A stretch of 64,000 bases of DNA from Endomicrobiales bacterium (GTDB lineage: Bacteria; Elusimicrobiota; Endomicrobiia; Endomicrobiales; JALOBY01), in contig JALOBY010000001.1 of assembly GCA_023228045.1 (NCBI GenBank), positions 1-64,000 on the forward strand, read 5' to 3'. The position numbers were made by a program, and so were the translations under genes. Each line of letters opens with the position of its first letter. Within the stretch, counting starts at the first letter, position 1. This document shows, one piece after another, positions 35,766-44,014 of the stretch. The notes beneath the pieces are model-generated. The model was not told where the DNA came from and made no database searches. It worked only from the letters and a program-made list of their open reading frames with translations.

Positions 35766-36746
35766 TTATTTTAAATGTACGGCTTTGCGCACTTCTTCCA
35801 TTGTTTGAAAAGCAAGTTCTTTCGCAGATTTTGCACCTGCCTCAAGCACGTTTTCAACAAGACCTTTCTGCCCTTTTAATTCTTCTCTTTTTTGCGCCAA
35901 GGGTAAAAGTGCCGCGCAAAGCAGTTCAATAAGCATTTTTTTGCACTGTACGCAGCCGGTTTGCCCCTTTTTGCAAGCATTTTCTATCTGTGAAAAGTTT
36001 GTATTATAAAGTTTATGAAACGCAAATACCACACAACCATCCGGGTGGCCTTGGTCATTTGCACGAATTTTTTGCGGGTCAGTAAACATTTGCATAACTT
36101 TTTGTTTTATGGTTTCTGGCTTTTCATCCAGCGTAATTGCATTGCCATACGACTTTGACATTTTGCGGCCATCCAAGCCAGGAACCCTTTTTGATGGCGT
36201 TAGTAATGCCTGCGGCTCAGGAAAAACATCGCCGTAAAGGCCATTAAAACGACGGACAATTTCGCGTGTTAGTTCAAGGTGTGCAAGCTGGTCTTCGCCA
36301 ACCGGAACCACATTCGCCTTGTAAATTAAAATATCCGCAGCTTGCAAAACCGGGTAACCAAGAAACCCAAAGTTGTGCAGGTCTTTATCTTTAAGTTCGC
36401 CAAGCTGTTCTTTGTAAGTTGGGCAACGGAAAAGCCAACCTAATGGTGTTATCATACCAAGCAATAAATTTAATTCGGCGTGTTCTGGTACTTCCGATTG
36501 GCGAAATATTACAGCTTTTTTAGGGTCTATTCCGCAGGCAAGCCAGTCAAGAACCATCTCTTTTGAGTTTGGCAAGATATTTTTTGTGTTCGCGTAGTCG
36601 GTGGTAAGGGCGTGCCAGTCGGCAACCATATAGCAACATTGATATTCGTTTTGCATAGCAACCCAATTGTCTATTGCTCCAAAAAGATGGCCCAAATGCA
36701 GTTTGCCCGTCGGGCGCATACCGGAAAGAACTCGTTTTTTGTTCAT
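35766..36746 (-). CDS. trpS: Tryptophanyl-tRNA synthetase with probable Fe-S motif
   Basis: This class I synthetase charges tRNA-Trp and is 326 residues long. The HIGH-like HLGH is at 17-20 and KMSKS at 195-199. Four cysteines, Cys238, Cys258, Cys265 and Cys268, form C-x19-C-x6-C-x2-C. This matches in place and spacing, apart from three residues, the [4Fe-4S] motif known from Thermotoga maritima TrpRS. The start overlaps the M50 protease stop (ATGA). The cluster is inferred from the motif. Confidence 0.95.
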   Translation of the reverse strand: MNKKRVLSGMRPTGKLHLGHLFGAIDNWVAMQNEYQCCYMVADWHALTTDYANTKNILPNSKEMVLDWLACGIDPKKAVIFRQSEVPEHAELNLLLGMITPLGWLFRCPTYKEQLGELKDKDLHNFGFLGYPVLQAADILIYKANVVPVGEDQLAHLELTREIVRRFNGLYGDVFPEPQALLTPSKRVPGLDGRKMSKSYGNAITLDEKPETIKQKVMQMFTDPQKIRANDQGHPDGCVVFAFHKLYNTNFSQIENACKKGQTGCVQCKKMLIELLCAALLPLAQKREELKGQKGLVENVLEAGAKSAKELAFQTMEEVRKAVHLK

Positions 36747-37381
36747 AAGCTATAAGCCCCACCTGTTAAAATATTGATAATAAAAGCTATCAATGGCATA
36801 AAAACCCTTGAAAAAATACCAGAGAAAAACAATATAATAACTAGAATTATACCATATGTTTCAAACTGCCTAAAATGCATTCTTACAGAGTGTGGTAAGA
36901 AATTTTCTAACACCTTACTACCGTCAAGAGGAGGTATTGGTATTAAATTTAAAATAAACAAGAATACATTTATAAAGATGATTATAAACGCAAACTGATA
37001 TGCTGCCACACCAAATGCAGAATGCATTAAACCAGTGCTTTTTAGAAAATATAATGTTAGTGAGCCAATAAGTGCTAAGCACACATTTGAGAACGGGCCC
37101 GCAAGAGAAACGGTTATTAAACCTAACTTATAATTGCGAAACATCGAAGGATTAATTGGCACTGGCTTTGCCCAGCCAATAAACATAGAACTGCCTGAAA
37201 GCAAAAAAGCCAATGGCAGAATTATTGTTCCAAATAGGTCAATATGAGGAATTGGGTTTAAAGTAATGCGACCATACGCCTTTGCGGTATTGTCGCCATT
37301 TAAACTTGCAACCCAGCCATGCGCAACTTCATGCACAATTACAGAAAACATTAAAACAACAAGTTGAACGATTAATGGCAT
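36743..37381 (-). CDS. Site-2 protease family protein (peptidase M50)
   Basis: This 212-residue integral membrane metalloprotease of the short S2P type has HEVAHGW (zinc site, residues 17-23) in the first membrane segment. The third metal ligand is in NLIPIPPLDGSKV (about 145-157). Four or more hydrophobic segments are visible and no PDZ domain. Targets in such minimal S2P proteins are generally unknown. It heads the operon with trpS and scpAB and is preceded by an almost perfect promoter. Confidence 0.88.
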   Translation of the reverse strand: MPLIVQLVVLMFSVIVHEVAHGWVASLNGDNTAKAYGRITLNPIPHIDLFGTIILPLAFLLSGSSMFIGWAKPVPINPSMFRNYKLGLITVSLAGPFSNVCLALIGSLTLYFLKSTGLMHSAFGVAAYQFAFIIIFINVFLFILNLIPIPPLDGSKVLENFLPHSVRMHFRQFETYGIILVIILFFSGIFSRVFMPLIAFIINILTGGAYSL

Positions 37382-37422
37382 AATTAAAATATTATTGAAT
37401 TAACAAGTGAATTTTGAGTGTA

Positions 37423-37451
37423 ATTTTAATTCATTTACCGTATATTGTCAA
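37423..37451 (-). promoter_or_regulatory. Consensus promoter of the M50-trpS-scpAB operon
   Basis: On the minus strand TTGACA (37446-37451) and TAAAAT (37423-37428) are separated by exactly 17 bases. It lies about 40 bases before the ATG at 37381, in an otherwise empty 123-base gap. Confidence 0.7.
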
Positions 37452-37504
37452 TTATTTGTTAAGCAAAAGGCGCATGCGCAAACTTTGAAACTTAAACTTA
37501 CAAA

Positions 37505-38533
37505 CTATTGACAAAAATTAGTTTTAACAAACTTTATAGCTTCCTTTTTTATTTTAATTTTTCTTTTTAATAATTCAGAAAAGATTTGTTTGTACAAAGG
37601 CCCTGGTTTTATATTAAGTTTTTTAAGATCTTCACCGTTTAGCACAGAGATATTTTTAGTTTTTTTAAGTGTCACGAGTAAATTTGCCATTTCTTTTTTT
37701 GAAAAGCAAAGTCCTCGCAAAAACTTTTCACCTTTTTGTAAACCGATAGCATTTATAAGCAAATAAAGCCTTTCATTTGTATCTTTACCGCGATTTAGAA
37801 AATTAAAGTTTTTTATAACTGCAACATCAGCAGAAAATTTTGAAATTGCGCCAATGTGTGAAAGTAAACTAAACGCATACCCCGAATTTTTTTCTTCAAG
37901 TAATGCAAGCAATTCGTTTTTTATTCTTTGCGGTGATATGTTTTTAATAAATATACTGTGTTTTTTTGCAAGGCTTAGGGTACTTTTCTCAACAAAGAAA
38001 CCGCGCGAGGCAAACCGCGCCAAGCGAAATATTCTTGTAGGATCATCTCGAAAACTTAAAGCGTGCAAAACCTGCAGTATTTTTTTTCTTACCGCAAGTG
38101 CGCCACCAAATGGGTCTATTATTTTCCCAAAATTTATCGGGTTTAAGCTAATGGCCATTGCATTTAAAGAAAAATCCCTTCTTGAAAGGTCGGCTTCTAT
38201 GCTGCAAAACTCAACATCAGGCAATGCCCCAGGTTTTGCGTAAGTTTCACTACGAGCAGTTGCAAAATCAATGTGCGAGTTATCTGGAAGTATTAGCACA
38301 AAAGTTCCAAAGCGCTTATGAGAAACAACTTTCGCGTTAAGTGTTCTTGAAAACTCATTAATAAATTTTGCCACATTGCCTTCTATGGCAATATCTAAAT
38401 CGAATAATTGCTTTCCACAAAGCAGGTCGCGCACAGGGCCACCAACCAGGTATGCGCGCACACCATTTTTTTGAGCTATCAAACCTATGGTTTTAAGTTG
38501 ACTTTTAAACTTTGGGTTTATTTTAATTTTCAT
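37505..38533 (-). CDS. tRNA nucleotidyltransferase/poly(A) polymerase family protein
   Basis: This 342-residue class II nucleotidyltransferase is probably CCA-adding, since tRNA-Gln in this window lacks an encoded CCA. The N-terminal head reads AYLVGGPVRDLLCGKQLFDLDIAIEG (about 28-53), with catalytic D-x-D, then RRDFSLNAMAISL and the neck motif DDPTRIFRLARFASR. The C-terminal body is shorter than in E. coli Cca. CCA and poly(A) or A-adding activities cannot be told apart from the sequence alone. It overlaps the upstream small membrane protein gene by 11 bases. Confidence 0.88.
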   Translation of the reverse strand: MKIKINPKFKSQLKTIGLIAQKNGVRAYLVGGPVRDLLCGKQLFDLDIAIEGNVAKFINEFSRTLNAKVVSHKRFGTFVLILPDNSHIDFATARSETYAKPGALPDVEFCSIEADLSRRDFSLNAMAISLNPINFGKIIDPFGGALAVRKKILQVLHALSFRDDPTRIFRLARFASRGFFVEKSTLSLAKKHSIFIKNISPQRIKNELLALLEEKNSGYAFSLLSHIGAISKFSADVAVIKNFNFLNRGKDTNERLYLLINAIGLQKGEKFLRGLCFSKKEMANLLVTLKKTKNISVLNGEDLKKLNIKPGPLYKQIFSELLKRKIKIKKEAIKFVKTNFCQ

Positions 38534-38846
38534 CTTTCTTTTTATTGCGATGCATTAACCAAATTGAAATTGGAATCGCCAAAATACCGGCAACACCTAC
38601 ATAATATATAATCGGGTACTCTTTGCCATATTGCTTAAATAAGGCAACACCCTTTGGGCCGGCAAGAGCGACACCTGCGGCAAGTAAACCCCATGAAAAA
38701 GCGTATATTGCAGTTGCAAAAGCATAGTATTTTTTTTTACCTGTTTTTTTTGCAAGATACGAAAATAAAATAACACCAACCCAGCCGATAGGTGCGTTTA
38801 TTATTAACAAAACTACGCCTGTATAAAACCAAAAGTCTGTATTCAT
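38523..38846 (-). CDS. Small membrane protein of unknown function
   Basis: This 107-residue protein has three predicted membrane segments: FWFYTGVVLLIINAPIGWVGVILFSYL, FATAIYAFSWGLLAAGVALAG and IIYYVGVAGILAIPISIWLM. It ends in a basic tail (HRNKKKDEN). I do not recognise the family. It overlaps the tRNA nucleotidyltransferase gene by 11 bases. The ATG at 38846 follows an AGGAAA site that borders repeat element B. Confidence 0.65.
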   Translation of the reverse strand: MNTDFWFYTGVVLLIINAPIGWVGVILFSYLAKKTGKKKYYAFATAIYAFSWGLLAAGVALAGPKGVALFKQYGKEYPIIYYVGVAGILAIPISIWLMHRNKKKDEN

Positions 38847-38861
38847 TGTTTATTATGTTTC

Positions 38862-39215
38862 CTAATATCGCGTCTCGCCTGTAGGCGGACTTAGTATTTA
38901 AACCATAGAATTTGCAATAGATTGCTAGATTCGACGGACGATGACGGTCTTTTCCTTCCTCAAAAAGCTCGCCCGATGTTCATACATCATTCTTGCTTTT
39001 TGAGTTGTAAAACCCACGACCTCGCCCGTCTCGTTCCTAACACCTATTGCAAGGTCTATGGTTGCTTCGTTCATACTTGGTTTGGCTAAGATGATTTCGC
39101 CAAACCGCTAACAATGGAAAACCTTAGGTTTTCCCGTTTCGTCGGGAGTTTACCCTGAGCTTGCCGAAGGGCTCAAGTACCCTTCCGTTCGCTGAACCCT
39201 TTCCTAAGTTGTAAC
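38862..39215. repeat. Composite palindromic intergenic element, copy B
   Basis: This copy closely resembles 28612-28948, with core ends at 38901-38920 and 39044-39063 (two mismatches between arms). The outer hairpin here is CGCC/GGCG (38876-38887) against CACC/GGTG in copy A, a compensated change. An insertion of about 30 bases around 39144-39180 (CCCTGAGC, CCGAAGGGCTC) is unique to this copy. The right end runs into the CpXC protein gene and supplies its last residues and stop. Confidence 0.8.
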
Positions 39216-39874
39216 CGAATATTTTTCTTTATTTTACTTTGATCAAAATTCCAATTTGTATCCATCTCTATTTTACTAAGTGTTTTTCTGTAGTTTTCAA
39301 GGTTTGGGTTTTTATCAAGAAGTGTTTTTATACCATCTATAACAGATGTTCTTTGCAATACACTTTTAGTGTTTTTTAACGGTAACAAAGGTACAATTTT
39401 ATTTTCTCTTGCATATGCCCATGAAAGCTCAATTGTACTAACACCTATTTCATCCGCATAGTAGCGCAAAATTTCTGTTTCATCTTTTATATCATCTTCC
39501 AAGCGCACTATTTCAACAAGTGAGTCAAGACCAAAAATTAAAATTGGCTCGTAGTTTATTTTGTTTTCCTCATCTATAGCACCCACAGCTTGCTCAAAAG
39601 TGCCACGCATATTCAATGCAAGCCTTTGAGCATTATCCTTAAAGCTTTCAGGGTAAACAAATGCAACAAGCTCTCTTGCGCTTTCCTGATAAAATAAAAA
39701 TTGCTCGGCATAAAAAATACTTTTACAATTAGGGCACTGTACAATGTTTATTTCGCCGCACAAAAGCGCATCTTTTAGCTCAGGATTCTCTCCAACACAA
39801 ATAGAGTTTAAAAGTTCTACTTCAAACTCATGACCACAGGCACACTTAACACTTTCCAACTTTGCAAACGACAT
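39173..39874 (-). CDS. CpXC domain protein
   Basis: This 233-residue protein has an N-terminal zinc-ribbon-like CpXC domain with Cys11-x-Cys13 (CACGHEFEV) and Cys47/Cys50 (QCPNCKSIFYAEQFLFY). An alpha-helical region of unknown function follows. The family has no established biochemical role. A GGAGA site precedes the ATG. The last residues (about RLQLRKGFSERKGT) are encoded by repeat element B, so the native C-terminus has probably been replaced. It sits alone between xerD and the repeat. Confidence 0.75.
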   Translation of the reverse strand: MSFAKLESVKCACGHEFEVELLNSICVGENPELKDALLCGEINIVQCPNCKSIFYAEQFLFYQESARELVAFVYPESFKDNAQRLALNMRGTFEQAVGAIDEENKINYEPILIFGLDSLVEIVRLEDDIKDETEILRYYADEIGVSTIELSWAYARENKIVPLLPLKNTKSVLQRTSVIDGIKTLLDKNPNLENYRKTLSKIEMDTNWNFDQSKIKKNIRLQLRKGFSERKGT

Positions 39875-40010
39875 ATTTTCTCCATTTTGCGGCAGTACTT
39901 ATTCTTATTAATTATTAAAAATAACTTTAGGTTGTTATTTAAACAAATTGCACTGTAATTTTCAAGAAAAAAAAGGCAACTTCCCATGCAACACATATAA
40001 ACTATCAAAC

Positions 40011-40892
40011 TTATCCTCTTGGGTGAAACTTTTTGTGCAGTTCCTTTATATGGTCTTTGTCTATATGAGTATAAATTTGTGTGGTTGTTATAGAGCTGTG
40101 CCCAAGCATTTCTTGCACATAGCGCAAATCGGCCCCACCAGCAAGCATATGCGAAGCGAAAGAATGGCGTAACATATGAGGCGTTATGTTTTTTTGTATA
40201 TCAGCTTTTTTAGCAGCATTTTTTAGTTGTCGCCAAAATTCAATACGAGATATTTTTTTGCAAAACTTACTTAAAAAAAGCCCCCGCTCCATAGAAACAT
40301 TTTTTTTCTTATCTCTGAAAAGCATATACTTTGCAACCCAATAAAGCGCAGTTTTGCCAACAGGTATTATTCTTTCCTTATTACCCTTTCCAACTACTCT
40401 TAAAAAACCAAGATCGGTATCTAAATTGTTAACATCTAAGCCAACAAGTTCTGATACCCTAAGACCGCTAGCATACATTAGTTCAAGCATTGCGCGGTTT
40501 CGCACAGAAAGCTCTTTTTCACCACAGAAAACATTAAGCAACCTTTCTACCTCTGAAACACTAAGTTTATTTGGTAATTTAGATGGTATTTTTGGCGCAA
40601 GCAAATTGGTGCTTGGGTTTGAACTTATTATACCATCTGCAGTCAGAAACTTAAAAAAGTGACGCAAAGTTTCCATTAAACGATATATTGAACGCGGGCC
40701 TAAGCCAGAAAGCTTTCTTTGCCAGAGATATTCAGTAAGATCTTTGTGTGTTAATGTTTCGGGAGTTTTTGAAAGGTTAATAAGATAAGCACTTAAATTT
40801 TTAAGGTCTGATCCGTAAGCATCAAGTGTGTTTTTAGCAAGCCCTTTTTCGGCTAACAAATAATTTAAAAAATTCTTTATGTGTTCTTGCAT
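40011..40892 (-). CDS. xerD: Tyrosine recombinase XerD/XerC
   Basis: This site-specific recombinase resolves chromosome dimers at dif with FtsK, whose gene is also in the window. The 293-residue protein has the SAM-like N-terminal domain (1-90) and the catalytic set Arg145 (GLRVSE), Lys169 (VVGKGNKER), His239, Arg242 (HMLRHSF), His265 (LGHSS) and Tyr274 (IYTH). All are intact. The N-terminus (FLNYLLAEKGLAKNTLDAY) fits XerD better than XerC, but the choice is uncertain. It has its own gap upstream with a TATAAT box at 40916-40921. Confidence 0.85.
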   Translation of the reverse strand: MQEHIKNFLNYLLAEKGLAKNTLDAYGSDLKNLSAYLINLSKTPETLTHKDLTEYLWQRKLSGLGPRSIYRLMETLRHFFKFLTADGIISSNPSTNLLAPKIPSKLPNKLSVSEVERLLNVFCGEKELSVRNRAMLELMYASGLRVSELVGLDVNNLDTDLGFLRVVGKGNKERIIPVGKTALYWVAKYMLFRDKKKNVSMERGLFLSKFCKKISRIEFWRQLKNAAKKADIQKNITPHMLRHSFASHMLAGGADLRYVQEMLGHSSITTTQIYTHIDKDHIKELHKKFHPRG

Positions 40893-40969
40893 TTTACCCA
40901 GATCTTTAAACTAAAATTATAGCCGTTTTATCCAGTTGATGTGTGTTAAACCATAACATAAATATTTGT

Positions 40970-41593
40970 TTAACAAAGGTATGGGTTATGCTTCTTTTCA
41001 TGCATAAGCACACAAGCTTTGCCATGGCCCGGGAGTATTGTTGTATTTTCTGGAAGGTCTAAGTATTTTTTCAGTGAGTTCATTAACACATACTCATTGC
41101 CACCCTGTAAATCTGTTCTGCCAACAGCGCCACAAAAAAGTGTATCACCGCTAAAAAGAATGTTCTCACACACTAATGATATGCCACCTTCTGTGTGCCC
41201 GGGAGTTGCAATTATCTTTAACGAGAGGTTTCCCACATTTAAAATATCACCATCAGAAAGCAAAATATCTGCCGGCATTGAAACAATTGGGTTTTCAATT
41301 GATGCTGAAAGGTTTTTTTGCGGGTCTAATAAATTCGGTGCTTCTGATTTATGTATGCAAATTTTCGCGTTATACTTTTGTGCAATGATTGTGTTTGCAC
41401 CTATATGATCGCCGTGCGAGTGGGTGTTTATTATGTAGATTGGTTTTGCCCCTAAAGAATCTATTTCTGCAATAATTTTTTGGGCCTCGCCGCCAGGGTC
41501 TATTACGCAAGCAAGATTAGTATCTTTATCAACCAAAATGTAACAGTTTGTTTCTAAATATCCAACAATTATTGTTTTTAAAATATAGCTCAT
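40970..41593 (-). CDS. Metallo-beta-lactamase fold hydrolase (glyoxalase II-like)
   Basis: This 207-residue protein has the MBL zinc motif THSHGDHIGA (about 57-66), a second histidine in TPGHTEGG (about 132-139), the bridging aspartate in LFSGDTLFCGAVGRTD and the C-terminal histidine in PGHGK. It is most like YcbL/GloB-type hydroxyacylglutathione hydrolases, which lack a C-terminal domain. The true substrate is unknown. It is six bases after pgpA in the rimO-pgsA-pgpA operon. Confidence 0.85.
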   Translation of the reverse strand: MSYILKTIIVGYLETNCYILVDKDTNLACVIDPGGEAQKIIAEIDSLGAKPIYIINTHSHGDHIGANTIIAQKYNAKICIHKSEAPNLLDPQKNLSASIENPIVSMPADILLSDGDILNVGNLSLKIIATPGHTEGGISLVCENILFSGDTLFCGAVGRTDLQGGNEYVLMNSLKKYLDLPENTTILPGHGKACVLMHEKKHNPYLC

Positions 41594-41599
41594 GGCACC

Positions 41600-42058
41600 T
41601 TAAAAAAACCAATGCCATATATTTAATATGGCACAAACTAAAATGCCTGCGGCAATATCATCAGCAACTACTCCAACACCACCGTTTATTGTCTGCAGTT
41701 TCTTTATACCAAAAGGTTTTTTTATATCAAAAAACCTAAACATTACAAATGCCAACACACCAAAAAACAAACTTTTTGGCAAAAACAAAACACTTACAAA
41801 AAAACCGGCAAACTCATCAATTACTATTCTTTGGTCATCTTTTATTTTAAAAATTGCTTCACAGTGCCAACTAACACTTATTGCAAGCAAAGCAACAAAT
41901 ACAGTTAGATAAAACGATGAAATATTATTTGTTGGAAACAAGAAATACCAAATAAAAAATGCCACAACTGTGCCAGAAGTGCCCGGCAAGCGCGGCAAAT
42001 AACCACTACCAAACCCCGTTCCTAACACAAGCATAAAATTATCAATTAATTTCTTCAT
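41600..42058 (-). CDS. pgpA: Phosphatidylglycerophosphatase A
   Basis: PgpA dephosphorylates phosphatidylglycerol phosphate, the step after PgsA. The 152-residue membrane protein shows GTGFGSGYLPRLPGTSGTVVAF (about 14-35), DDQRIVIDEFAGFFVS and RFFDIKKPFGIKKLQ followed by GGVGVVADDIAAG, the family motifs. It overlaps pgsA by four bases (ATGA), so both steps of phosphatidylglycerol synthesis are coupled. Confidence 0.94.
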   Translation of the reverse strand: MKKLIDNFMLVLGTGFGSGYLPRLPGTSGTVVAFFIWYFLFPTNNISSFYLTVFVALLAISVSWHCEAIFKIKDDQRIVIDEFAGFFVSVLFLPKSLFFGVLAFVMFRFFDIKKPFGIKKLQTINGGVGVVADDIAAGILVCAILNIWHWFF

Positions 42059-42681
42059 TGCTTAAGCAGTTCCTTGTGGGCATACATATACGCAACACCG
42101 GAACTTATTGTTGTAACAGTTGTTACAAAGGTTATCCAATATGGGGCTTTCAATAAAAACCATGCAAGTATAGGGCCAATTCCAAAGTGCGCAAACAAAG
42201 CTTGCGGCATTATGTGATAGTATTCCCAAAGAGCTGATTTAATAATTAAAATGACAATAATTGTTACTATGCAAACAACCTGCGATGTGGTTTTAAACTT
42301 GCCAGATGTTTTTGCCGGAATAATAATATTTTGCGTGGCCGCGATTGAACGCAAACCTGTTATAATAAACTCTCTGGAAATTATAAGAATTACCATCCAT
42401 GCCGGAACATTTAAATCCCTCATACCAACAAAAGATATTAAGGCGGCAGAAATTATTAACTTATCTGCCAGCGGGTCTAAAAATATGCCAAGAGTGGTTA
42501 CAGTGTTTTGCCTGCGGGCAATTCTTCCATCATAAATATCTGTAATAGTTGCAATTGAAAAAATAAATAAGGCCAACACACGAGTTGTAAAATCGTTTAT
42601 ATAAAGAAATAAAATTAAAAATGGCACCAAAAAAATTCTAAGCAGTGTAAGTTTGTTTGCAAGGTTCATTGTTTTACTCAT
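42055..42681 (-). CDS. pgsA: CDP-diacylglycerol-glycerol-3-phosphate 3-phosphatidyltransferase
   Basis: PgsA makes phosphatidylglycerol phosphate. The multi-spanning protein starts near LANKLTLLRIFLVPFLI and carries the CDP-alcohol phosphotransferase motif DGRIARRQNTVTTLGIFLDPLAD. The ATG at 42681 has AGGGG nine bases upstream, which makes it better than a TTG at 42690 or the ATG at 42669. It overlaps the rimO stop by eight bases and pgpA by four. Confidence 0.94.
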   Translation of the reverse strand: MSKTMNLANKLTLLRIFLVPFLILFLYINDFTTRVLALFIFSIATITDIYDGRIARRQNTVTTLGIFLDPLADKLIISAALISFVGMRDLNVPAWMVILIISREFIITGLRSIAATQNIIIPAKTSGKFKTTSQVVCIVTIIVILIIKSALWEYYHIMPQALFAHFGIGPILAWFLLKAPYWITFVTTVTTISSGVAYMYAHKELLKQ

Positions 42682-44014
42682 TAATGACAACCCCTAATAA
42701 GTCATAATCTTTATATCCGTTAATTTTAACTTTCAAAAATTCACCAACACTCGCATGCCCTTTGAAAAAAACACAACCATCTATTTCTATTGATTGAAAA
42801 ACAGTTCTACCTTTCCATCCCCTAACTTTTTTACCGTCAACATTTATAAACTCACACGATTCATGGGCAACTGCTTCAAAAACTTTGCCAATTAGCATGG
42901 CATTTTTTTTACTTATAACTTTTTTTTGCAACAGCATCAATTCATCTTTGCGAGCTTTTTTTGTTTTTGCACTAATTTTACCTGGTATTTTCTGTGCTTT
43001 TGCACCGTCAACATTTGAGTACTCAAAAACCCCAAGATGGTCAAACCACCCATCTTTAACTACTTTTCTAAGCTCTGCAAATTGCTCAGAAGTTTCCCCT
43101 GGCAGACCAACAATTAGTGTTGAGCGAATGAATATGCCAGGCACTTCGGATTTTATTTTTTTAAGAACACCAAGTGCACCTTTTGGGCGAAGCATAAGTT
43201 TTAGAATTTTATCACTTGTGTGCTGTAGCGGAATATCAATATACTTGCAAACTTTTTTGTTGGTGGCAATCTCTTTTAGCAACTCCTGAGTTACCGAGTT
43301 GGGAAATGCGTAAAGAACTCTAATCCAACGAATATCTTTAATTTTTGAAATTTCTTGTATAAGTTTACTTATAGCAAATGTGCCATAAATATCTTTACCA
43401 TAAGCTGTTGTATCTTGCCCAATTAAAATTATTTCTTTTACGCCTTTTTTGGCAAGACGGGCGGCTTCTGCAACAAGCGACTCGATAGTTCTGCTTTTAT
43501 ACTTTCCCCTAAGCTTTGGAATTATGCAAAATGAACATTTATGGTTACACCCTTCGGAAACACGCAAATACGCACTTGGAAACGTCCACGAAATTGGCCT
43601 TTCAAGAGATGTTTCTAAAAGGCCTCCAGGTGCACCAACTAACAGTTTACTTTTTAGTGCTTTGCGCTCAGTGACCAGCTCTGTTATTTTATCCAAGTGG
43701 CCTGTACCAACAAAACCATCCACTTTTGGAAATCTGCCGAGCAGTTTTTCTTTTTCCGACTGGACTAAGCAGCCACTAACAAATATTTTCTGGTTTTGTT
43801 TTTTTTGTTTGCAAACAGAAGCTATCCACTGAGCCGACTCTGTTTTTGCATCTTCAATAAAAGAACAAGTGTGAATTATTACAATGTCTGCAGAGTCAAT
43901 ATCATCGATTGTAACATATCCAAACTCAAGCAACATTGCCACCATACTTTCGCCTTCAACAACATTTTTTGGGCACCCAAGCGCAACAAAAGCAACTTTC
44001 TTATTATTTTGCAC
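42674..44014 (-). CDS. rimO: Ribosomal protein S12 methylthiotransferase
   Basis: RimO is a radical SAM enzyme that methylthiolates Asp88 of S12. The 446-residue protein has the UPF0004 domain with cluster cysteines (ALGCPKNVVEGE, HTCSFIEDA, SGCLVQSE) and the radical SAM motif EGCNHKCSFC (about 152-161). It ends with a TRAM domain (ESCEFINVDGKKVRGW to the end). CPKNVVEGE and SGCLVQ fit RimO rather than MiaB. It overlaps the rodZ gene by 11 bases. Confidence 0.93.
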   Translation of the reverse strand: MQNNKKVAFVALGCPKNVVEGESMVAMLLEFGYVTIDDIDSADIVIIHTCSFIEDAKTESAQWIASVCKQKKQNQKIFVSGCLVQSEKEKLLGRFPKVDGFVGTGHLDKITELVTERKALKSKLLVGAPGGLLETSLERPISWTFPSAYLRVSEGCNHKCSFCIIPKLRGKYKSRTIESLVAEAARLAKKGVKEIILIGQDTTAYGKDIYGTFAISKLIQEISKIKDIRWIRVLYAFPNSVTQELLKEIATNKKVCKYIDIPLQHTSDKILKLMLRPKGALGVLKKIKSEVPGIFIRSTLIVGLPGETSEQFAELRKVVKDGWFDHLGVFEYSNVDGAKAQKIPGKISAKTKKARKDELMLLQKKVISKKNAMLIGKVFEAVAHESCEFINVDGKKVRGWKGRTVFQSIEIDGCVFFKGHASVGEFLKVKINGYKDYDLLGVVINE

